A stretch of DNA of 64,000 bases from CAZHPA01 sp964533945 (GTDB lineage Bacteria > Bacillota > Clostridia > Lachnospirales > WRBF01): NCBI GenBank assembly GCA_964533945.1, contig CAZHPA010000002.1:62001-126000 (forward strand), written 5' to 3'. Both the position numbers and the translations under genes were made by a program. The first letter of the stretch is position 1. The number at the start of each line of letters is the position of its first letter. Shown here piece by piece: positions 50,993 through 59,300 of the stretch. The notes below the pieces were generated by a model. It was not told the DNA's origin, made no database searches, and worked only from the letters and a program-made list of their open reading frames with translations.

Positions 50993-53902
50993 TTAACTGC
51001 AGCCTGTAGTTGAACCACATTCGGCGCAAACTTTACAAGTTCCATTTTTAACCATTTTAGAGCTTTTGCAAGTTGGACAAATAACGCCATCGTGCGTATA
51101 ATCGCTGGCACAATAAATTTTGGAAAGTGCATTATGCGTTTCACCTTCATATAATACACCGTCGGGTTTAACTTGACAATACTTATAATTTCCTAATTCT
51201 ATATCAATTATTTTGCTAATTAAATCCGATATTGAATCAACATGTTTAATGTATGGGTGTCCTGAAACAAAGCCGCTTGGCTCATACTTTTGCCCACGAT
51301 ACATTTTGGCAATGTCTTGCGAAGGCACGCCATATTGAAGCATTTCGGAAATTGTTGTTGATAAACTATCTAAAAGCCCTTTTGTTAAAGAACCTTGCCT
51401 TCCCGAAGAAACATAAAGTTCGCCTAAGCTTCCGTCTGAATAAAATGAAGTTGTAATATATAGCTTTAAACCGTTAATTGCAGCTTCATGAACATGGGCT
51501 TTGCGTATTCCAAAAGGTTTAGAACGTATTGGCTTGTGAATAACTTTTTTAGACTTTGCATATTCAAGCAATTCGCTGTATGTGTAATCTGAAATTGGGC
51601 GTTCTGTTTTATTTTGCTTTGTGCTGCTTAAAGGCTGACAGCTTTTGCAACCATCTCTATACAAGGCAATTGCTTTAACGCCAAGTTCCCAAGACATTTT
51701 GTATATATTTAAAATATCTTCAACAGTAGCTTCATTAGGAAGGTTTACAGTTTTGCTAATAGCTCCTGTTACATGGGGAGTTAAGGCCGCCATCATTTTA
51801 ACATGCCCTTGTGGAGAAATATAACGCTTTCCTGTTCCGCATTTGCTTGCTGTGTCGAATATTTCATAGTGTTCTTTTAAAAGCCCCGGTGCACCTTCAA
51901 TTTTTCCGTCTAAAACGTTTCCGTATTCATCTTTTGCCATAACATATTCAATAATAGCTTTAATTTGAGCTTTTGTATAGCTCAATTTTTCAAGTGCAGC
52001 TTCAATAGTAGGGTTTAATATTTGCATAAATCCGCCGCCCACAAGCTTCTTAAACGCAACATGGCTAAAAAACGGTTCTGAAGATGTTGTTGCGCAATCC
52101 ATTGCAAACGCTATTGTTCCTGTTGGCGCTAAAACCGAAACTTGTGCATTTCTAAATCCAAATTTGTTTCCTTTTTCAATTGTTTTTGCCCATACCGTTT
52201 TAACATAGCTTGAAATATACGAAAGCCCCATTTCATCAAGCACTTTATGATTAATTGCAACAGGAGTATATGAAAGCCCTTCAAATTTTGTACCTTCTAA
52301 ATTACTTAAGGCAGCAGCAGCGTGATTTCTAATAACTCTGTTCATATGCTGCTTGTTTACTTCATAGCACGCAAACGCTCCTATTTCTTGTGCAATTAAG
52401 GCAGAACAATAATATGAATAGCCTGTTAAAATACTTGTTAATGCTGCAGCAACGTTTCTTGCTTTTTCGGAATCATATGGAATTGCCATTAACATGAAAA
52501 GCGTTCCTAAGTTTGTTAGCCCAAGTCCTGTTGTTCTAAATAAATATGATTTTCTGGCTATATCTTTTGTTGGAAATTGACCCCAATGTATTGTTGCTTC
52601 CAAAACAAGATGAATCATTTTTATGCAGTGAGCATAACTTTCTAAATCAAATTTGCCCGATTTTACATCGTAAAATTTAGCTATATTTATGCTTGCAAGG
52701 TTACAAGCGGTATCGTCTAAAAACATATATTCAGAGCATGGATTAGAAGCATTAATTCTGTTGTGTTTTGCGTTAAACTTTCCATCTTCTCCGCAAGGGC
52801 AAGTGTGCCATGAGTTAATAGTATCATCAAATTGAATGCCGGGGTCGCCACAACGCCATGCCGATTGACCAATTTTGCTCCAAATTTCTGAAATCGAAAC
52901 AGACTTGTCCAGGTTTTTGTCAATTCGTCCTTTAGTTTGCCATTGAGCGTTTGGGGTATTTAGTTTTTTCATAAAGCGGTCGGGTACTCTAACCGAATTA
53001 TTAGCATTTTGCCCCGAAACTGTTTCATATGCTTCCCCTTCAATTGATGTGTCGTAGCCCATTTTTCCAAGAGCTAAAACTTTATCTTCTTCTTTAGATT
53101 TCCATGTTATGTAGTCTAGTATTTCAGGGTGGTCTAAATCGAGAATATTCATTTTTGCAGCACGTCTTGTTGTTCCTCCGGATTTTATTGCGCCGGCATT
53201 TCTATCCGAAACTTTTAAAAAGCTTAAAAGCCCAGAAGACTTGCCACCCCCAGAAAGAAGTTCATTTTTTGCACGAATATTAGACCAATTAGTCCCAACG
53301 CCCGAACCGTATTTGAAAAGCAGTGTTTCTGTTGTAACTTGGTCTGTTAAAGAACGTTCGCCTAAAAGGGCATCAACTACAGAAATTATAAAACACGCCG
53401 AACCTTGAGTTTTTGTATAGGCATCTTTCGATAAGGCAACATCTTGTATTTCTTCATCATAATAATAGTGTCCTTGAGGCTCACCTTTAATATTATATGC
53501 AATATTTAATCCTGTATTAAACCATTGGGGGCTGTTTGGCGCCCACATTTGAGATAATAACATATATGCAAGTTCATCATAAATAATTTGTTTTTGATTT
53601 TCATTAATTATATGTTCATCTAAAAGCGCTTCTGCCCAAAAAAGGCACATTCTATGTGCAAGTTGGCGCATTGAATGCTCCCCTGAATCACCCACGCCTT
53701 TTTTTCTGAAATATTTTGAAGCAATGATGTCGCAGGCACTTTGTGAGTAGTGTTCGGGAAATTCCAAATTTGCCATATCTGTTATTATTTCCCCTGATGA
53801 ATAGTTTTTAAGCCTAACGTCCACTTTTTTCCATTTAAACAAGTCGTAAACCGTTTTTGCGGAATTTTGAAGCTCACTTGTAAAATGCCTTGTAACGTCC
53901 AT
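50993..53902 (-). CDS. nrdJ: Adenosylcobalamin-dependent (class II) ribonucleotide reductase
   Basis: Makes deoxyribonucleotides without oxygen, using B12. 969 residues. The active-site cysteines are in TQGSACFIISVVDAL, and NPCSEYMFLDDTACNLASIN also carries the radical and specificity residues. GYSYYCSALIAQEIGAF and LAPTGTIAFAMDCATTSSEPFF are typical of the long clostridial form. The C-terminal Cys-rich tail (CPTCKSSKMVKNGTCKVCAECG) holds the zinc ribbon and redox cysteines. ATG behind AAAGGGGAA. No class I or III enzyme genes are near. Confidence 0.95.
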   Translation of the reverse strand: MDVTRHFTSELQNSAKTVYDLFKWKKVDVRLKNYSSGEIITDMANLEFPEHYSQSACDIIASKYFRKKGVGDSGEHSMRQLAHRMCLFWAEALLDEHIINENQKQIIYDELAYMLLSQMWAPNSPQWFNTGLNIAYNIKGEPQGHYYYDEEIQDVALSKDAYTKTQGSACFIISVVDALLGERSLTDQVTTETLLFKYGSGVGTNWSNIRAKNELLSGGGKSSGLLSFLKVSDRNAGAIKSGGTTRRAAKMNILDLDHPEILDYITWKSKEEDKVLALGKMGYDTSIEGEAYETVSGQNANNSVRVPDRFMKKLNTPNAQWQTKGRIDKNLDKSVSISEIWSKIGQSAWRCGDPGIQFDDTINSWHTCPCGEDGKFNAKHNRINASNPCSEYMFLDDTACNLASINIAKFYDVKSGKFDLESYAHCIKMIHLVLEATIHWGQFPTKDIARKSYLFRTTGLGLTNLGTLFMLMAIPYDSEKARNVAAALTSILTGYSYYCSALIAQEIGAFACYEVNKQHMNRVIRNHAAAALSNLEGTKFEGLSYTPVAINHKVLDEMGLSYISSYVKTVWAKTIEKGNKFGFRNAQVSVLAPTGTIAFAMDCATTSSEPFFSHVAFKKLVGGGFMQILNPTIEAALEKLSYTKAQIKAIIEYVMAKDEYGNVLDGKIEGAPGLLKEHYEIFDTASKCGTGKRYISPQGHVKMMAALTPHVTGAISKTVNLPNEATVEDILNIYKMSWELGVKAIALYRDGCKSCQPLSSTKQNKTERPISDYTYSELLEYAKSKKVIHKPIRSKPFGIRKAHVHEAAINGLKLYITTSFYSDGSLGELYVSSGRQGSLTKGLLDSLSTTISEMLQYGVPSQDIAKMYRGQKYEPSGFVSGHPYIKHVDSISDLISKIIDIELGNYKYCQVKPDGVLYEGETHNALSKIYCASDYTHDGVICPTCKSSKMVKNGTCKVCAECGSTTGCS

Positions 53903-53933
53903 TTTTTATTCCCCTTTCTTTCGTTAGAGATTA

Positions 53934-53962
53934 ATTCTACAGTAATAAGTTATTTTTGGCAA
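53934..53962 (-). promoter_or_regulatory. SigA-type promoter of nrdJ
   Basis: On the minus strand TTGCCA (53962-53957), 17 bases, TAGAAT (53939-53934), about 31 bases before the start. No NrdR box pair or cobalamin riboswitch was recognised between it and the gene. Confidence 0.6.
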
Positions 53963-54093
53963 ACGCTAAAGTTAGTCGGTATGAAACATGACATAGTAAA
54001 ATTATAATCTTATCTTCCTCTAGCGCTATTTTAAGAACAGATTTAGCAATGAATGGCATACTAAGCCGTGTTCTAAGCTTTGACAATAACAGA

Positions 54094-54122
54094 TTGACTA
54101 TTTTTGGACAATATGCTATAAT
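54094..54122 (+). promoter_or_regulatory. SigA-type promoter of the substrate-binding lipoprotein gene
   Basis: TTGACT at 54094-54099, 17 bases, TATAAT at 54117-54122, about 29 bases before the ATG. Confidence 0.8.
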
Positions 54123-54151
54123 TTTTAAAAATATTTTAGGAGGAATTACCA

Positions 54152-55228
54152 ATGAAAAAAATTATATTATTAATGCTAACGCTGTTATTAAGCTTAACAT
54201 TAGCAGCTTGCACAACAACATCTAACGTTGCGGCACCACCTGCAACACCAACACCAGTTCCAGCAGAACAGCCTACAGAGCAACCAACAGAACAACCAAC
54301 AGAACAACCAACAGAACAACCTGAATTAGAACCAGCTTCAAAGGAAGTTCTTAATATAGCAGCATTAAAAGGTTCAACAGGGCTTGGGCTATTAAAGCTT
54401 ATGGAAGATGATGAACAAGGTACATGTGAAAATGATTACAACTTTAACATAGCTGGGGCTGCAGACGAAATTGTTACGCAAATTGCCAAAGGCGAAGTTG
54501 ATATTGCTGCCGTTCCTTCCAATTTAGGTTCTGTTTTGTTTAATAAAACAGAAGGCAAAATTAAAGCACTTGCATTAAATACCCTTGGCGTGCTTTATGT
54601 TGTTGAAAACGGCAATGAAATTAATTCGATTGAAGACTTAAAAGGCAAAACAATTGATGCAACCGGCAAAGGAACAGTTACCGAATACACATTAAACTAT
54701 ATTTTAAGCAAAAACAACATAGACCCTGAAAAAGATGTTGAAGTTTCGTTTAAAACAGAAGCAACAGAGCTTGCAAGTTTGTTAGCAAGCGGTCAGTCTA
54801 AAGTTGCAATGCTCCCTGAGCCATATGTTACAACAGTTTTATCTAAAAACGAAAATTTACGCATTGCCCTTAACTTAACAGAAGAATGGGCAAAAATTAA
54901 CGGCGAAAATATAATAACAGGAATCGCTATAGTACGCGAAGAAGTACTTGAAACTAAAAAAGAAGCTGTTGATAAGTTTTTAGAAGAATATAAGCTTTCA
55001 ATTGAATATGCCAATTCAAACGTTAAAGAAACAGCAGCTCTTTCAGAAAAATTTGGAATTGTTCCTGCTGAAATTGCAGAGCAAGCAATTCCACGTTGCA
55101 ACATAGTTTTTGATGAAGGCGAAAGTATGGCAGCAAACATTCAAAACTATTTATCTATTTTGTTTGAATCAAACCCTGCATCTGTAGGTGGAAAACTTCC
55201 AGACGAAACATTCTATTATAAAAAGTAG
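54152..55228 (+). CDS. ABC transporter substrate-binding lipoprotein (SsuA/ThiY/NMT1-like)
   Basis: 358 residues. Lipoprotein signal (LTLAAC, Cys at 20), then a Pro/Thr/Gln linker with four PTEQ repeats, then a type II periplasmic-binding fold. Motifs are DIAAVPSNLGSVLFN, SIEDLKGKTIDATGKGTVTEY and VAMLPEPYVTTVL, the last a typical ligand-binding loop of the sulfonate/thiamine-precursor/nitrate group. The ligand is unknown. Ribosome binding site TTAGGAGG. The permease follows after 221 bases; no ATPase is found. Confidence 0.88.
   Translation: MKKIILLMLTLLLSLTLAACTTTSNVAAPPATPTPVPAEQPTEQPTEQPTEQPTEQPELEPASKEVLNIAALKGSTGLGLLKLMEDDEQGTCENDYNFNIAGAADEIVTQIAKGEVDIAAVPSNLGSVLFNKTEGKIKALALNTLGVLYVVENGNEINSIEDLKGKTIDATGKGTVTEYTLNYILSKNNIDPEKDVEVSFKTEATELASLLASGQSKVAMLPEPYVTTVLSKNENLRIALNLTEEWAKINGENIITGIAIVREEVLETKKEAVDKFLEEYKLSIEYANSNVKETAALSEKFGIVPAEIAEQAIPRCNIVFDEGESMAANIQNYLSILFESNPASVGGKLPDETFYYKK
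54272..54319 (+). repeat. Four PTEQ codon repeats in the lipoprotein linker
   Basis: Four 12-base units encode PTEQ. The last three are identical in DNA (CCAACAGAACAA apart from the first unit's CCTACAGAGCAA), so slippage could change linker length. Confidence 0.85.
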
Positions 55229-55256
55229 GTTTTAATTTTTTAAATATTTTTAACGA

Positions 55257-55321
55257 GGGGAGTGTGGGGGAATCGCAACCCCCCCATTTCTTTATTTCTT
55301 TCTTTTTTAAAGAAAGAAAGG
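55257..55321. repeat. Dispersed intergenic repeat, copy 1
   Basis: A G-run hairpin (GTGGGGG...GCAACCCCCCC) is followed by TTTCTTTATTTCTTTCTTTT and then AAAGAAAGAAAGG, forming a second pyrimidine/purine hairpin. A near-copy lies at 56217-56283. The remaining gap 55322-55449 is T-rich with nothing else recognisable. Confidence 0.8.
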
Positions 55322-55449
55322 TCTTCCCTTTTTCTTTGTCAAAAGAAAAATATTTACTTTTTCTTTATTAAAAAAAGTCTTTGTTCTTGAGCCCAAAAAA
55401 ATAAAAATTAAATAAAAGGTTTTTAAATAAACCTAAAGGAAGTTTAAAA

Positions 55450-56181
55450 ATGCATATTCCCAAACTCAAATTAATTAGAAAAGCTGCAATTGCTTTTATA
55501 TGGATTATGGCTTGGCACTTCTTAAGCGCTTATGTTTCAGAGCCTGTGCTTTTGCCTTCTCCCCTTCTTGTTTTTAAAAGCTTAGTTAAGTTAGCCGCCT
55601 TGCCAAGCTTTTGGCTAATAATTGGAAACTCACTTTCTAAAATTTTGTTTGGTTTTTTGCTTTCGATTATAGTAGGCGTTGCCCTAGCTTCAATATGCTA
55701 TGCTTGGCAAATACTTTATGAATTTTTAAACCCTCTAATGTCTGTTATTAAAGCAATTCCAATTGCATCTTTTACAATATTAACGCTTGTTTGGGTTAAA
55801 AGCATCTATTTATCAACTGTTATATCATTTCTAATGGTTTTGCCCATAGTTTATTTTAACATACATAATGGGCTAAAAAATGTCAAAAAAATGCCATATT
55901 TCGACATGGCAAAAGTTTTTAAAGTTCCATTTTTGCGCCAAGTTAAATGTTTATATATCCCGCTTTTAATGCCATATTTTTCGTCAACAATAAGCGTTGG
56001 GCTTGGGCTTGCGTTAAAGTCGGGGGTTGCTGCCGAAGTAATAGGTTTGCCAAATAATTCTATTGGAATTAATATATACAATTCTAAAATATATCTTGAA
56101 ATTTCAGACTTATTTGCATGGACAATTGTAATAATTTTGCTTGGGGCTTTAATTGAAGCTGTAATAAAAAAGCGCCCGTAA
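55450..56181 (+). CDS. ABC transporter permease (SsuC/ThiX-like)
   Basis: 243 residues, about six hydrophobic segments (for example IAFIWIMAWHFL, LLSIIVGVALASICY, STVISFLMVLPIVYF). The EAA-type loop lies in VGLGLALKSGVAAEVIG. It fits the permease group that works with SsuA/ThiY-like binding proteins, so it likely partners the lipoprotein upstream. Ribosome binding site AAAGGAAG. No ATPase gene is adjacent, so an ATPase must be borrowed from elsewhere. Related intergenic repeats flank this gene. Confidence 0.88.
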   Translation: MHIPKLKLIRKAAIAFIWIMAWHFLSAYVSEPVLLPSPLLVFKSLVKLAALPSFWLIIGNSLSKILFGFLLSIIVGVALASICYAWQILYEFLNPLMSVIKAIPIASFTILTLVWVKSIYLSTVISFLMVLPIVYFNIHNGLKNVKKMPYFDMAKVFKVPFLRQVKCLYIPLLMPYFSSTISVGLGLALKSGVAAEVIGLPNNSIGINIYNSKIYLEISDLFAWTIVIILLGALIEAVIKKRP

Positions 56182-56216
56182 AAATTATGTGCCGCAAAGT
56201 GTTAAAAAAGCATTTA

Positions 56217-56283
56217 GGGAATGTGGGGGGGATTGCAACCCCCCCACATTTCTTTATTTCTTTCTTTTCTAAAGAAATAAAGG
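56217..56283. repeat. Dispersed intergenic repeat, copy 2
   Basis: Same design as copy 1: GTGGGGGGG...GCAACCCCCCCAC hairpin, then TTTCTTTATTTCTTTCTTTT and AAAGAAATAAAGG. The two copies share about 80-90 percent of their bases by eye and lie in the same orientation. Confidence 0.8.
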
Positions 56284-56340
56284 TGTTAATAAAAAAAGAA
56301 GAATTAAAATTTATCTAAAACTTATCTCAAATTCCATAAC

Positions 56341-56371
56341 AAAAAAGCCCCCTAAAAAGGGAGCTTTTTTA
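56341..56371. terminator. Intrinsic terminator at the end of the giant surface protein gene
   Basis: AAAAAAGCCCCC pairs with GGGAGCTTTTTT (one mismatch). It has T-runs on both strands and may serve both converging genes. Confidence 0.75.
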
Positions 56372-56382
56372 TGAAGCAAATA

Positions 56383-59300
56383 CTAAATAATTTCTTTTGC
56401 CACAGCTTCTTCCGAAACAATTTCTTCAACAGTTTCTTCTGTTTCAGTTTCTTCTGCTGCAGCTTCTTCTAAAGAATCTTCTTCTGTTGAAGTTTCTGTT
56501 TCTTCTTCTGTTACATTGTCTTCTGAAGCATCTTCTTCAACAACATCTTCTTCTGTTGCATTGTCTTCTGGAGCGCCTTCTTCAACAACATCTTCTGTTA
56601 CATCTTCTTCAACAACTTCTTCAACAACTGCTTGTGCAGGAGCTAAAGGAGCAAAAGCTTCTAATAAAAATGCAGTTGTAAGTTCTTGGCCAGGTATAGC
56701 AAATGTTCCTGTACCTGTTGCTTTTCCATAAATTTGAAATTCCCATATTGAAACAGTAGCCCAAGGAATTCCTACCCCTGTAGCATCTTCTAATTGGAAG
56801 TTATCTATAACCAATTTAACATATCTTCCTCTAGCAGAAGTATATAACAATATTTCCTCTTTGTGTGTTTGTGAAGGTTTTGTTCCAACAAAAACAGGTG
56901 TTCCAAAATCGCCTGGGTCGTTTGAAACATAAAGTTTATAGTCTGTTGCATTACATCTTTCCCAAATAATAGCAACTTCGCTAATAGATACTTCTTCGCC
57001 TAAGTCAACTTGAAGCCATTTTTGGTTAATTCCGTTTGTGCTTGCCCATCTCGATTGACCAGAGGTACCGCCATCGAAGGCTTTGTCGGCTGCAAAGTGG
57101 CTGGCTTCTTCTCCGTTTGAAGAAGCTGTTTGATTTAAAGCTAAATTAACTTTTTTGCTTCCATAAACTTCAAATTCATGTACAGAAACTGTTGGATAAT
57201 TAACATTGTCGCAGTTTGAAATAAAGTTGTTTATATAAAGCCTTACATATCTTGCAGAAACTGGTGTTTCTAAAGCTATAGTTTCTTTAAATTCTGTTGG
57301 GAAATCTGTTTGTGCATAAACTTCTGTCCAATCAGTTCCATTGCTTGAAACTTCAATTTTATAGTCGTCTGCGTTTCTTCTTTCCCAGTCAATAACAAAA
57401 TTTGTAATTAAACTTTCTTCTTGCAAATCAACTTGAAGCCATTTTGGGTTAATTCCATATGAACTTCCCCATCTTGTTCCACTGTCGCCATCAAAAGCTT
57501 TTTCGACTGCAATGTGACTACCTTCATCTCCGTTTGCAGAAGCAGGCTTGTTTAAAGCTAAATTGCCACTTACAACGTCAACTTCAATTTCAGTAGTAGG
57601 TATAGCAATTGTTTTTGTATCTTTTTGAGAAGCGCTGTTTTCATCAACATAGTCAAATTTAACTTCAAATGACCAGCCGTTTCTAGTTATTTGTGGTGAA
57701 AGCTTAGTTTTATCAATTACAACGCCATATGCAACATATTCTTCGGAACCAGCGTCCCATTTGCCTATAACGTAAACACCTTTTTGAACATAAGCTATTT
57801 CATATTCAGTGCCATCTATTGCAAAGCTTGCAAAATCAGCTGGGTCAGGTTTATCACCAATAATAGTAGCGTCTGAGTCAACATAATAGTCGATGCTGTA
57901 GCCTGTAATTCCAGTATCTACAGAAGTAGAATCTTTAATAAATTTTGCACTAGTAAGTACATCTAAAGAGTCTTCAGCGCCATTTGTTAATAAGAAGCCA
58001 ATAAAATCTACATCTGTTTCGCTTTCACTAGCGCTACTGCCGTTAAATGTTAACGAATATGTGCCTGTAATAATTTCTGAAGTTATATCGCTTGTAACTT
58101 CTGATTGAACTGCTTCAACTTCAAAAGTTTTTTGAATTTCAGCTTTTTTAGGTGTAACAGTTGAATTATTTTCATATCCAGCAGTTACATTATATTCAGC
58201 TTTGTTTGCGTAATAAATTGCAACATCATAAGTGCCAACTGCAAGTGCCGAAGTAGGAATAGTAAATGTGCTGCCGCTAGCTTCGGTAAAGCTAACTTCT
58301 GTTTCGATTCCGTCTTCTAATTTATAGGAAACAGTTGCGCCAGAATTAACTATATCTTCAGGTACGTTAACTACAGCATGTGCGCTTCCAAACGAAGTAT
58401 TGTTTACAACAAGCGTACCTATATTTGTTGGGTTAACATACAATATTCTAATAGCTTCTGCTTCAGTAATGCCTGCAACAGCAGCTGCTTTAGCTTTGAT
58501 TATATAGTAACCAACTTTTGTACGGCTTAATGTGCCTCCAGAAATATCAACATTTGATAATGAGTCGGAAGCATTATTGCCAACAAACTCAACGGTGTAT
58601 GCTAACGTTCCTGCGTTAACCCCTGCAAATGTTTCGCTCAGTGAAGCTGATACTCCAGCTTGAATGCCACTGAATTGATAAGCAGTTGAAGAAACTGGAG
58701 TTGCAATAGAAAGTGAATTTAAATTAACGCTTTGAGTTAATGTTTTTGGAGTTCCAGATATAATGCCAGCAGTTGCAATTGCAGCTGAACCAACACTTAC
58801 AGTTACTTGACCAGCTGTTGTTGCTGCTGTGTTAAGTAAAACTTTTATTTTTGTATCTGAAATACGTTCAACGTTAGCAACAGTTGCTGAAGCACCTGTT
58901 GTACCTGCTGTTAAAGAAATAGCGCTTGTGCTTACGCTTGAAGCAAAAGTTCCGGTTGTTGTTAATTCAATTACGTTGCTTCCTACTTCAAGGTTAACAT
59001 TAACTGTTGCTGCACCAGTAACGCCATCAAAAGTACCTATTGTTGTTTTAACTGCTCCGTTTGTGTCATAAATTACTTCAAATGACCAGCCGTTGCCGCT
59101 TACCCCAAGTTCTGTAAGCTTTTCTTTGCTAAATACAACGCCGTATGATGCATATCCTCCAAAATCTCCTAAGTTTTCGTCCCATTCCCAACCGATAAGG
59201 TAAATACCTTTTTCGACATAAGCTATTTCGTAGTCATTAGCATCTGTAGAACCATTAGTTCCAGATATTTCAAAGCTTACAAAATTAACAGGGTTAGGGT

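Noticed and set aside
53937..54152. 71-codon minus-strand ORF between nrdJ and the lipoprotein gene
   Set aside because: No ribosome binding site, overlaps both promoters and resembles nothing.
55257..56283. Composite transposon around the permease
   Set aside because: The flanking repeats are about 65 bases with no transposase and no clear target-site duplication.
56397..56731. Leu- and Ser-rich plus-strand ORFs opposite the Glu-rich tail
   Set aside because: Reverse complement of repeated GAA/GAAGAA codons produces low-complexity open frames; no start signal.
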